A stretch of DNA of 64,000 nt from Tigriopus japonicus (taxonomy: Eukaryota; Arthropoda; Copepoda; Harpacticoida; Harpacticidae), in assembly GCA_010645155.1 (NCBI GenBank), contig CM021312.1, forward strand, positions 7,971,091 through 8,035,090. The letters run 5' to 3'. A program made the translations under genes and the position numbers. Positions 13,132 to 23,174 of this stretch are shown here, in pieces. Every line of letters starts with the position of its first letter. Position 1 is the stretch's first letter. Below the pieces are notes generated by a model, which was not told the origin of the DNA, searched no databases, and worked only from the letters and a program-made list of their open reading frames with translations.

Positions 13132-14964
13132 ATGCAAAGGCAAATGATATGGAAATTTTGGAAGATATTGTGCGCAGCAAACGACTGCTCACGTTACGCC
13201 ATTCAAAACTTTGTTTGGTTTCCTTACTTGGGTGCGTTGATTTTGATTGTTATGTCACAGTCGTTTTTTGGGTGCATTCTTCCAATCGTTTTCGTGTGGA
13301 TTCTGCTCCAAGATTGGTCAAGAATTTCTTTCCTGCTCCGAGAGATGATTTTTTCTCAAAATGCGAAACCTTGTGAAGATACTTTGGATGCCAATCCAGC
13401 TTTTGCTTGCGAGCCAGATTCGGAAACAGTGGGGTGGGTCAATGATATTCTGGAGCGATTTTGGATCAAAAGTTTGAGACCCTTTGCCCAGAATGAATTG
13501 TTCAAAATCGTCGATCGGGACCTCTTTCATGGCGTGGTGAACAAATTGCCATTGTTCAAAAAATTGAACGTCCAAGCTTATCTAACCAACTTTGATCTCG
13601 GAGAGATTCCTCCCATTCTTACCTTCATTCGATGCGCCCAATCAGAGGTCAATCTTTTAAATCATGGTTATGAGTCCCTAACCATTGACCTGGGCGTGAT
13701 GCTTGACCTTCATCCAAACCTGGAAATGACGATTGGGCAATCATTGAAATTTGGCTTGAAACGCTTCAGATTTTCGGCCCCGCTCGTTTTCACATTTTCA
13801 CCAATGCTAAAGGATTTTCAAGTGGTTGGTCAACTCGAAATATCCTTAAAGAAGCAAGCTCTCGTCGACTGGGAATTTCAATACCTTCTTGAAGCGTTGA
13901 ATTTAACCCTCTTGAAACGAATTGTCAAACCGATACTTCACATTTTAGGATCCTTCATCATTCAACCCAGAAAGCTGATCTTCCCCATGTTGGTAGATGC
14001 GAAAGTTCTCTGCGATCATTTGCAAATTCAGCAAAGACCCATTGCGTTACTTCGTGTGGTGATCGAAAAGGGGAAATCCCTGAAGGTCAGTGATTGTCCG
14101 TTGCTTTGTCCTTGGATGGGTTTGGCAGACCCTTATTGCGTGGTTCGTCTTGGAACCAACTATCATGTCTCTCAAAAAGTTCGGAGATCACTGAATCCCG
14201 AGTGGAACTTTCAATGCGAGTTTCCTGTTACAACCATGGATCTTCGACATAATGAGGAACTTAAATTCGTGGTCAAGGACTTCGATTGGGGATTCTGTCA
14301 TGAGGACGATGATCTTGGATTTATGAATTTAGATTTAACCGCAGTTTTAGCCCAAGGAAACAACGGAGAACATTGGATTGGTCTGTATGGCGGTGGAAAT
14401 GGGACGATCAAAGTCTCTTTGTCCATCCACAGATTGAAGGATTTCCCTTTCCATGATATTTTGAGCAACTTCTCCTCATGGTCAGGTACTTGTCAAATCT
14501 GCCCAAATTGGAGCCAAGCTGTGTTGGTCATACAATTGCATGAAGTGCAAATGAGCCACTCATTTCGACCAATGATGATCATTCAAGCGTCTGGAAGAGA
14601 TCCGATCACTTCGGCAATGGGAGAGGCCTCGGAGAATTGGGAGTTTTCCGAGGAATTCGTTATCCCCATCCACGACGTTCTTCGAGACACAGTTGAGATG
14701 TCTTTGGTTGACTTTGACGCGAGCTCAGGAGTCTTCAGTCGAAGCAAGCGAGTTCTTCGAATGATGAAGAACTTTCTGATCTCAGTCGAAGATCCTCGTA
14801 ATAGGAAAAAACTGGAAAGAGATATGCATAAGAGCATGGGTTGGAGGTCTTTGCGAGTCTACGAGTTCCAAGGCATCAAGGAAGTAATTACATTGAACTC
14901 ACAAGACGGCCTTTACAAATGCATCGTGAAAGCAAAGCTTTATTCTCTTATCAACAGTTCATAA
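13132..14964 (+). CDS. extended-synaptotagmin-like SMP/C2 lipid-transfer protein
   Basis: Extended synaptotagmins tether endoplasmic reticulum to plasma membrane and move lipids through their SMP domain. The ATG at 13132 gives 610 residues; no ATG lies further upstream in frame. A hydrophobic hairpin covers about residues 28-60, and an SMP domain about 98-275 (opening ETVGWVNDILERFWIKSLRP, with LGEIPPILTFIRC). A C2 domain lies at about 325-430 with Ca2+-type acidic loops (LADPYCVVRLG and DFDWGFCHEDDDLGFM). A second, divergent C2-like region is at about 470-590. E-Syts have two to five C2 domains and a C-terminal PIP2-binding C2, so this is a short, derived member. GTF3C5 ends only 154 bp upstream on the same strand, and SMYD4-like ends 59 bp downstream on the other strand. 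Assignment to a specific paralogue is not possible. Confidence 0.82.
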   Translation: MQRQMIWKFWKILCAANDCSRYAIQNFVWFPYLGALILIVMSQSFFGCILPIVFVWILLQDWSRISFLLREMIFSQNAKPCEDTLDANPAFACEPDSETVGWVNDILERFWIKSLRPFAQNELFKIVDRDLFHGVVNKLPLFKKLNVQAYLTNFDLGEIPPILTFIRCAQSEVNLLNHGYESLTIDLGVMLDLHPNLEMTIGQSLKFGLKRFRFSAPLVFTFSPMLKDFQVVGQLEISLKKQALVDWEFQYLLEALNLTLLKRIVKPILHILGSFIIQPRKLIFPMLVDAKVLCDHLQIQQRPIALLRVVIEKGKSLKVSDCPLLCPWMGLADPYCVVRLGTNYHVSQKVRRSLNPEWNFQCEFPVTTMDLRHNEELKFVVKDFDWGFCHEDDDLGFMNLDLTAVLAQGNNGEHWIGLYGGGNGTIKVSLSIHRLKDFPFHDILSNFSSWSGTCQICPNWSQAVLVIQLHEVQMSHSFRPMMIIQASGRDPITSAMGEASENWEFSEEFVIPIHDVLRDTVEMSLVDFDASSGVFSRSKRVLRMMKNFLISVEDPRNRKKLERDMHKSMGWRSLRVYEFQGIKEVITLNSQDGLYKCIVKAKLYSLINSS

Positions 14965-15023
14965 GCTAATGGCAAAGTCAGAATACAAAAATTAGATAAA
15001 TGACCTATTGCGGAATCAAAACA

Positions 15024-16656
15024 TTATTGCCACAATGCTGAATGCAACGATTCTTCGAGTTGAACGAGGATACAATGCGGTGGTTTGAGACATTCGTAAG
15101 ATAGCACAAGGGATTCCTTTAACTTTTGCATATGTGTTGGACATTGCTTGAGTTGTTTTAAAAGAGATGACAGCTTCTTTAACTTTTGAGGATTTGCTGC
15201 AGCATGATAACAGTTTTTCGGTAAGTCGTAAATATGGCGGGGTAGGTGTTCAAGGAGAGGCCAATCCTCCAAACATGGTTGACATCGGCATTGAAAATGA
15301 TATCGATCGTGAACCTCTTGTCGCTCTTGTATGGGACTCTTGGAAAACACACCAGAGTAAACGTCACAAATTTGTTGTCCCCGTTTTATGGGTCTCGTAG
15401 CAAAAGCCATTACTCTTTGTTGATTGCTGGTCCACACTCGTCCATAGTTTGAGTCGCACGAATGATTAATCATGGCCAAACATGGATTCACCCCAAAGCC
15501 GATTTTCTTAGGTCCTCTGCCCTCTGGTTTGGACAAGATTTCGTGGCAATTAAATCGAATTACTCGCATGAGTTTGTGTATCATGAGAGCCACCTTCAGA
15601 TCACCAGGTGGGATTTGATGATTGAGCGAAAAGCAGGATTGAAAGAAATTGCCTTGCTCCAAGAAACGCGTGAGAAAAATTGCCACCAATGCTTCCTTCA
15701 TGAGTTCAGGGGCAGAGTACTGATCAGATCCTTCGTGACTTTCCATGTTGAGAACATCCTGCCAAACTGTTGGGAGATCCTCCTTGGACTCCGTCACAAG
15801 CTGAGGCATTGATCCCAGAGCTCTGACAGCCAAAATCCAAACTCCAATGTTGCTCTTGTAGAGCAAATCTGTCTGGCCACATTCAAATCTTGAACAAGAA
15901 GAGTTTTCTTATTAAAAGCTTAACCAAAATGAACGTTACACTCTCTTACTTATGATATGACGATATGGCCTCTAACTTGCAAGATAAAGAACAGAATCCC
16001 ACGCCAGAACAATCCTCGCACGGAATGGGCGCGATCAGTTGCGAGAGGCAATGCCAACAAAAGTGCTTGACGCTCTCTTGATTCAAAATCTTGAATATCG
16101 GAGCATCTTCCCCAATTAACTCGCCGGGTTCGATATCTCTGGTAGCCGTCAGATATCGACCTTGCTCGGGACTATTTTCGATCTGAACTGAATTCTTGAA
16201 GCCCAAATGCAGTCGATCCTTGTCATGGTCCGATTCATTCTTATTAAGGGTATTCTTTGTGTCTGATTTCCAGTCCTTGTCGATTGAAGTCATTATAGAC
16301 TTGTCGCCAGCTAGTGCTTCAGTTTGTCCTGAGTCTTGAAGACATTGGATTCTGGCTTTCAAAATTTCTTCCAATTGTTCACTTTGAGCAAAGAGTACTG
16401 CTTGATTCAAAAGAGCCAACTTCTTGGTTTGGGAGGATTCCTGTTTTGCCTTGGAGAAGCATGCCGAGGCCAGAGTTCCATTTTTCGCAATGGGTGATTT
16501 CGCCCTTTGAAGTTGAGTTTCAAACCTCGTTTGTGCAAATTGGGACAACAATTCTAACCTAGCTGGAGTTAGATTGTCATTGGAGCTCTGCCACAATCTT
16601 GGATTACGTTCGAGACTAATGAGGTCAAACACTTTTTGAACAAAATCATCAGACAT
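15024..16656 (-). CDS. SMYD4: SMYD4-like SET and MYND domain protein
   Basis: SMYD proteins are SET-fold lysine methyltransferases with an inserted MYND zinc finger. Two exons, 16656-15950 and 15888-15024, are joined through a 61-bp GT-AG intron inside the MYND finger and give 523 residues. The N-terminal helical region is TPR-like. The SET start is GRYLTATRDIEPGELIGED. The MYND ligands are visible as CWHC, CEDC, GFCSLSC and, across the intron, YHKFEC. The SET core NPCLAMINHSCDSN contains the NHSC cofactor/knot motif, and the post-SET zinc site is CRCQPC. It is shorter than vertebrate SMYD4 (about 800 residues), as in many arthropod SMYD4-like genes, so the paralogue name is inferred. It converges tail to tail with the E-Syt-like gene. 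Confidence 0.88.
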
Positions 16657-18167
16657 TGTGCTAAAAAATGATCGAATGTTTGCTTTTGAGCGACTTGAAA
16701 ATTTCTCCTCACGGTAAGCATGCGGAATGAGTGTGGTCAGTAAACTACCGAGTACAGACTGATGCCAAGTTATTACATTGCTTTCTCATTTGGTAATATG
16801 TTTTTGGAAAAGTTATGAGCCAAGGCGCTTTTGTGAATGTGCAGTATGAAAGGCGCAAACGGAACAGTGTTATTGTTCTGTTACGCATAGGAGGCCAATT
16901 TTAATCCGGGGAATGAGTCTTTTTTTTTCCTTTATGAGATATGTGAGACCAATTTGTGGGATGATTTGATACTCAAACGAACATAGTTTGGTTGTCCACA
17001 TGAATAAGAAATTTGAGTTAATTTAAGTATGCAATAGCCTCCTCCCTAGATGGTGTGAGTTCCAATTTCGTTGTTGTAAATAGAGATAGAATGAGATGTA
17101 GTACAATAGGAAGCAGAGTTTAATCGGCGACATAGTCATACAAGGAAGGGTTAAATTAGTTAAAGGCAAGGTGGTAAACGGTACTTAAACTAGCTTGTCA
17201 AATTTACAGTATGTAGAAATTGCCAATCATAAAGAGGTATTATTCTGAATCAGAAAACCATAAGGAACAAATTCGAATTTTTGCAATTTAAGAAGTGCTT
17301 CAAATTTGTTTTGACTGAGGTACTAAAACAGTCAAGTTAAAAGGTGTTCAGAGATAAGACTTTTCATTTACGCCTTTCTTTTAAAAATGGTGTAAATCAA
17401 GTAGCTCCTGTGGCTTCTTGGGTTAGAAACTTACCTCACTGTTTGGGAAATATCATAAAAACTGAAAAAGCCATTTTAAGAACCCCAGGTACATTATGGC
17501 AAAACGAGATGAGCATCTATACAACATATAATACATAATATACAATATGTAGAAATGGAATGGTTCAGACCCATGCGTGAAGGCTTCATGATTCGTTCAA
17601 TGGTTTCCAGTATATGCTGGCGGTATGAAGTCCAATGGAAAAAGGATGTCTTCTCTGGAAAATGGAATATGTATTGTTTATGCAAAATTTCCGGAAAAGT
17701 AACTATTAATTATTGCACTTTATGAATCTTCAAATCAAGCGTGCTTTAAAGAGCATCATGCGTGCGCTCTGTCATGTCGCAATTGTAACATTTCATTATG
17801 GCAGTCCTAAAAGAAATCTACTATAAATTAATTAGAATAGTTAATGAATGTGTATAGAAACTGATTCGCGTTGCAATAATGCAACAATAATCTATTCGAA
17901 GGGCCCTTTGGGTGAAGGAATTTGCCCATTGGAAGGAATGATATGATTGAGGGTCAATCCAGGCCTGGATTATGTTCTAATTTCTGGCCCTTTCACGTAC
18001 AAGAAAAACGATGCCACTTTTGTGCCTTTCAAAGCAATCGATGTGGGTTAAATATTTTAAGAACACTGAAATTGTTTTGATGGTATTATTTGTATTCAGT
18101 CGTTTTTTAAGATAATATTCATAGAATATCACCACAACAATGGTGCTGCGTCGGCATGCTCTCAAGA
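16657..18167. other. intergenic, no gene seen
   Basis: Between the SMYD4-like and carboxypeptidase genes (both minus strand) the sequence is AT-rich with only short unsupported frames. The left part must include the SMYD4-like promoter. The right part is the 3' flank of the carboxypeptidase. Confidence 0.5.
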
Positions 18168-19784
18168 CTAATATTCCTTGGCAATCTCCCATCCCATGGC
18201 CTTCAAACCAGCATATGTTTCCGTGACCGTAGGTTCAATTTGATCAACTGGGAGAAGAAATCCGTATCGGCCTTCATCCCGCAACTCCAAAGCGTAGGAA
18301 TACTTAATACCCGCCGTTTCATAGGCCCAGTCCACGCTGCTCCCAGCCGCTTGATAAATCACTTCATTAATTGGACCATGTGTAAAGCTGGTCCCATAAA
18401 CTTGCCTAAGAGCTTCCACAGCCTTCTTCATAACTCTGGATTGATCGTGATAGTCACTTGAGCGAGTTTTCTTGAACCCATAGGGTGACATCCAAAATTG
18501 CGAGTAAGCGTGAACCGATACAAAGGAGGCAAATTCCCGCCCACTTCTTTGGGTGTTCAGGATTATATCCCGAACGGCTATTGTTTCCGCTTCCGAGAAT
18601 GGTTTGGGACCATGGAAAGTATCCTCACATATGGAGTTAGACGATCCTATTTGTGCCCAGGCTGCATCAAAATTACGATTAGGATCGACTCCCGTGCATT
18701 TAGGGTTCGATTCAACCGATTGGGACCACTGGGATTCAGGTGTCCCAGGTGTCCAAGAAGGAATGCCAGGAGATTGAGGAAAACTTGGAAACACTGATCC
18801 CGGCCAGAATTGCTTCAATGTAACGCTATCTTGGGTGTAATTCGACTCAGTATTTGTGTCCAGAAACCCAGTGTCAATGCCCAACTCTTCGTTCTGTTTG
18901 TAATCAATGACGTCCAATGATCTCTGCCTTTGAATTTCCACTGACACCTCGCCTTCTCCACTTTTAAGCATCATGGCTGCTTGGGTTCGTCGATTCTTTC
19001 GCCACATTCGATTGACATCCCAGGAATAAACATAGCCATCTGGATTAGCCACGGGTACGATGAAAAAGTCAAATTTCCTCAAAAGTCCAGCTTCTCCTTC
19101 AGCAAGAAGCTCTTTGATCGTGTGAATGCAAAATGAAGGCGTCACCCATTCTCGACTGTGGATTCCGCAATCAATCCACATGATGGGTTTTGCTTTTCCT
19201 GATCCCTGGGACATTGACAAAGTGACCATCTCAATGGGCCGTCCTTCAAAAGTTGTTCCGATCGAGGAAATGCTCATAGATTGGGTGTCGTCCTGTTTTT
19301 GAATCTCGCGGAGATGAGTCGTGATCTGGTTCAAACGATTGAAGCTCTTGCTATCATAGTAGGAAAGGCTGGGATCACGGTAGCCGAAATCGTCCAAATC
19401 TTCTTTGAGGATGCTCTTCATTTCATCATCGATCAGCTCTTGAAGGTTGGTCACTTTTGTGTTGTGTTGGATATCTCGTTGGTCTAGAAAACTCTCCAAA
19501 GTTTTGTAGGCAGTGGGTTCCACAGACAAACTGATGGTTTCATCCACTTTTGCAGGTTCTGCCCAAAAGTCCACGCCAACTACATTGATGGACTCGAGTT
19601 TTCGAAGGTCTTCCAATTGGTTTTGATTTTTGGGAGTGACATCAACCACCTTGTAGTTCATGTAACTGAACTTGGTTTCTTCATTCTTTTTGACTTTGTT
19701 TGTCACTTCGATGCTCTTAGAGGTCACTAAGGTCCCAAAAAGGACAAGGATCCCCAAACGGAGGACATGTTGATTCAAAGACAT
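18168..19784 (-). CDS. secreted M14 zinc carboxypeptidase with internal insertion
   Basis: This is a digestive-type metallocarboxypeptidase of family M14A. The single-exon frame of 538 residues starts at the ATG at 19784. Residues 1-22 form a signal peptide (MSLNQHVLRLGILVLFGTLV), and an activation propeptide runs to about 130. The catalytic domain retains zinc ligands H209, E212 (IHSREW) and H425 (SVHAYSQF), substrate residues R262 (MWRKNRR), N369 and R370 (GVDPNRNFD) and Y495 (GIKYSY), and the general base E500 (ALELRDEGRYG). Everything needed for activity is present. Unusually, about 95 residues (267-361) sit between the R262 loop and the N369/R370 loop, where pancreatic-type enzymes have a few residues. 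The insert is Ser/Pro/Gln-rich, keeps the frame, and has no obvious GT-AG borders. A-type or B-type specificity was not assigned. Confidence 0.93.
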   Translation of the reverse strand: MSLNQHVLRLGILVLFGTLVTSKSIEVTNKVKKNEETKFSYMNYKVVDVTPKNQNQLEDLRKLESINVVGVDFWAEPAKVDETISLSVEPTAYKTLESFLDQRDIQHNTKVTNLQELIDDEMKSILKEDLDDFGYRDPSLSYYDSKSFNRLNQITTHLREIQKQDDTQSMSISSIGTTFEGRPIEMVTLSMSQGSGKAKPIMWIDCGIHSREWVTPSFCIHTIKELLAEGEAGLLRKFDFFIVPVANPDGYVYSWDVNRMWRKNRRTQAAMMLKSGEGEVSVEIQRQRSLDVIDYKQNEELGIDTGFLDTNTESNYTQDSVTLKQFWPGSVFPSFPQSPGIPSWTPGTPESQWSQSVESNPKCTGVDPNRNFDAAWAQIGSSNSICEDTFHGPKPFSEAETIAVRDIILNTQRSGREFASFVSVHAYSQFWMSPYGFKKTRSSDYHDQSRVMKKAVEALRQVYGTSFTHGPINEVIYQAAGSSVDWAYETAGIKYSYALELRDEGRYGFLLPVDQIEPTVTETYAGLKAMGWEIAKEY

Positions 19785-20280
19785 GCTCACGGGAAATGAG
19801 CAGTTAGTCCGAAATGTCTGCACAAACTTTACCTCTTGAGCTCAATCAGAGGTCAAGAAAAGAAGAAATCCAGTTTCGGTTCAGACAGGATAAAATGGTT
19901 GCCGATCATTTCACCTTGACCGACGCCTTGCGTGGGATTACCTTCCTGCAGGTTGTACGTATTTGTGAAATGAAGTCGGGGAGGTCAAACGATTTCAGGT
20001 CTCGCTGAAAGCCAACTCTTTTTGAGCGTCAATGTCACGATATCAAACGAACGAGACAACAGTAAAGCTGGTACCTGTGTCCCACTAACCTGGTTGCATA
20101 TTTGAGCAATCATTTCGATTAATGAGTGAATGCTAGTAGTTCTTGTATTACACCAGAAAGTAATACCATATACTTGGGATTAATTTGGTGTTTTGAGCGT
20201 CTGTTTACTATTTGACCACAAAAGGAGTCCCAAAACTCTCGTGTCTCCAAGTGCAATACTGTATGCTGCCAGAAAAATAA
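19785..20280. promoter_or_regulatory. 5' flank of the carboxypeptidase gene
   Basis: No gene was recognised. The promoter of the minus-strand carboxypeptidase must lie here. An open frame on the opposite strand (19814-20008) has no recognisable domain. Confidence 0.35.
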
Positions 20281-20288
20281 GAGATAAG

Positions 20289-21020
20289 TAGAGCGGCCGA
20301 AAATATTTAATTAAATATAAAAATATTTAATTTAAATATTTACCGTACACTTTTTAAATATTTGGGCTTTTTCTTCCGAAACTAAAGGAAAATTCCCTTT
20401 GTTTCTTTTAATTATATCAAGAATCCTCATGATTTCCGCATATCTTTTGAAATATTGGCAAACAATCTGACCTTCCCAAAACAATATTTTCAAAATCTCC
20501 CTTTTTTAATTATTAAGCCAATTTTTGAGGTGAATAGTCAACAGCTAAATTGTGAAAGTGTTCTGCATGGGAAAGAAATATTTGGTCGATTTGGCCTTGA
20601 AAATTACATTAACGGATTTGAATCTAGAAAAGAAAAGCACAGCTCCAACCAAAAGAAAATTCGGTAAACTCTGGGTTGAATGTTCAACCAAATCTTGGCC
20701 AATAACATTTTGATTAAATCTAGGGTAAAAATGAAGACTGTCAAGAATAACCAATTTTCACTACATAGTATGAATGGTTTCCACCAAAGATTTGTCTACC
20801 TGGATTTTCGTCGTTGCAAATTTTTCATCAAAAATTTGGATTTTGAAGACAGAAGAAGCTCTAAAAATACCAATTTATTTCCCCTGAATACTTACAAATT
20901 TAAATATTTTTTAAATATTTGGGTGCTTTTTAAATATTTTCTCAAATATTTTGATGTTTTTTTTCCTTAAATATTATTCAAAAATTTGGCCTTGAAAATT
21001 AGATATTTTTGGCCGCTCTA
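20289..21020. mobile_element. non-autonomous hAT-like element (MITE) with 8-bp target duplication
   Basis: A 732-bp AT-rich element is bounded by terminal inverted repeats TAGAGCGGCCGAAAATATTT and its complement (…GGCCGCTCTA). It is flanked by a perfect 8-bp direct repeat GAGATAAG at 20281-20288 and 21021-21028. An 8-bp duplication with a TAGAG-type terminus is the hallmark of hAT transposons. The interior is packed with AAATATTT motifs and has further inverted symmetry. It contains no transposase frame, so it depends on a helper. A diverged partial copy is at 40591. Confidence 0.88.
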
Positions 21021-21134
21021 GAGATAAGCCTTTAATTAAAAATCACACGGAAGCAAGTTGTTCAATCTTGCAGTAAGATGATACCTCACCACACTGCTGG
21101 CTATTGAGAGTCGAAAAAAGCGACCTCCAGCGGC

Positions 21135-21180
21135 ATTTATAGCATTTCTTGGGGTGTATTTATAGCATTTCTTGGGGTGT
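21135..21180. repeat. perfect 23-bp tandem duplication
   Basis: The unit ATTTATAGCATTTCTTGGGG plus TGT occurs twice head to tail with no mismatch (21135-21157 and 21158-21180). Confidence 0.9.
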
Positions 21181-21555
21181 AGAGGTAAAGAAATTCCGAA
21201 AATATGCTCTTCACTTTGCTAAGTTTGAATGCCTCTCGCACATCCCCAGTGATTTGAAATTGGTAGCAGTTAACATTAAGTTGTTAATTATTGTCTCAAA
21301 AAACAGTCTTAAATTTTAATGACATCGTGATTTTTGCCTCATTTTAAAGTTATTACAAGTTTAAAATGTCAACTTCAGTTTCAAAATTAGTCACCCTCTA
21401 CATATGAGGAAGGAGAAAAAGGGAAAAGGAGAAGACAAGAGAATCAATGAAATCGCTCTGATTTTCACCCAATCACCTAAAACCCGATTTTAGACCAATT
21501 TCAGGAATTCAAAAAGGTTTTAGACATGTGGACTTTTGGACACCGTTGTGACAAA

Positions 21556-22009
21556 CCAAGAAGCACTGGAATCATGGAGTGGGAGGCTCGCAATGAGAAT
21601 AATGATTTCCAGTAAGAACAATTCAATTACGTTCTTCTGCTAATGAGACCTAGCATGTGTTGACAAGAATACGTATTTCAATTTTCAGCTCAATCGAACG
21701 TCGGAGACAAAAGTTATGCTCACTCAAAGTTCAGTGCAAATCCTACCGAGAATGAATGAACTAGCTCTTTTGTGGTAATCGTTTTCCCACAAAAGGGCGA
21801 GTTCATTCATTCTATGCTCTCTTTACTTCATAAGTTTGAGAAGGCATAACTTTTTACTCTGGCATTCGGTTGGGCTGAAATTTGAAATACGTGTTCTTCT
21901 CAATGCAAGCCAGGTCTCATTTGTAGAAGAACGCAAATGGTTCGTTTCTGCTGGAAATCATAATTCTCATTGCTAGCCGGTCCCACTCCATAATTTCCGT
22001 GCTTCTTGG
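21556..22009. mobile_element. foldback element, long arms, 5-bp target duplication
   Basis: A 454-bp near-palindrome begins CCAAGAAGCAC and ends GTGCTTCTTGG, with ACAAA directly repeated on both sides (21551-21555 and 22010-22014). The arms stay alignable over more than 200 bp each (for example CAATGAGAATAATGATTTCC versus its complement near 21945-21965). They meet in a tight hairpin around 21775 (GAATGAATGAACT … AGTTCATTCATTC). There is no coding content. Confidence 0.8.
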
Positions 22010-22014
22010 ACAAA

Positions 22015-23174
22015 CCAATGCAATTTTCGTGCATTACAAGAACACAACTTTTGAAGTTAGAATAAGTGGCTCTAGAATGAAATGAAAAAGAAATACCAAA
22101 CACTGATAGGACTTGCATAAAAAGCGAAAGAAGTTACTACATGGACAGGGTCTCTTAATCCTGTGTACACTCCACGTTTTGAATCGTGAGACTCTATTCA
22201 AAATAAAGCAACATATTTCTTCCTTTATCAACAAAGGAAGGACCCGTGTAACCAATGTTTATATTACATTAATAGTCGTTTTTGTATTTGGTTGCTCAAC
22301 GCTTTTTTTCATCATTCCACGCACAGACCTTGTTTCAAAGCCTATTTTCAACTGCAAAGGTTTTTTTGAGATATGAATGTACTTCTTTTAGAAAAAGTGG
22401 TTAAAAGCTTGCCTTTAAAAGTTCATTAGAAAAGAAAACATTTATTTGTGAAGATCCTTGAAAATTTCCAAAAAAAAAAAACACGAAATAATTAGATCGT
22501 ACCATTTTCTCCCAAAATAATTGAAAAGCTAAATGGTTCGGCTTTCAAATTTGAATTCGGTTCTTATTAAAAGCATGAATGAGGCTGTTACCTATGATAT
22601 GACATTCCAGTTTATTTAGTAATTCCCTTTAGGAATCTTTGTCCTTCAAAAAGGATTAGCAAACCCTATTAGAACTACGAATGAAACATCTCAAGCATAC
22701 TTGTTTTGCACTTTTATCAAAACAAGAACAGCAATAAAGAAATACCCCCAAAAAAACATTGCATTTAACATTAGCAGAAGATGATTAATTGATTTCCAGT
22801 GAAAAACATTCGACAGATCTTGAAGATTCATATCGCCTACTGTCTGTCCGAGTACATACTACATACTGCACTTGCTTGAGAATACGTCAAGCCCTCGTAA
22901 GGACGAGCATTTTGGTGGTTTCACTACGTGCATCGATATCATATTATCGGTACTAGCAGGAGAATGATCCCTTGTGAACTCGTCCATTTACGGCCAAAGG
23001 AGGGAAGGGCTTGTTTGTGAGATGCGCGAAAGGAGAAGATCGCGTTCTCGTGAGGCTTTTTTCTTTACCTCTGTCCTATTAAGATTGGATCGGCGTTAGT
23101 TTGCGGTGTGTGATTTCCCTTTCAACACACACGTTTCATCATAGGACATAGACACCAAGATAAATCAAAACATC
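22015..23174. other. intergenic and 5' region of the Spaetzle-like gene
   Basis: No gene was recognised. The stretch is AT-rich until about 22850, then of more mixed composition towards the start codon at 23175, where the promoter and 5' UTR are expected. Confidence 0.4.
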
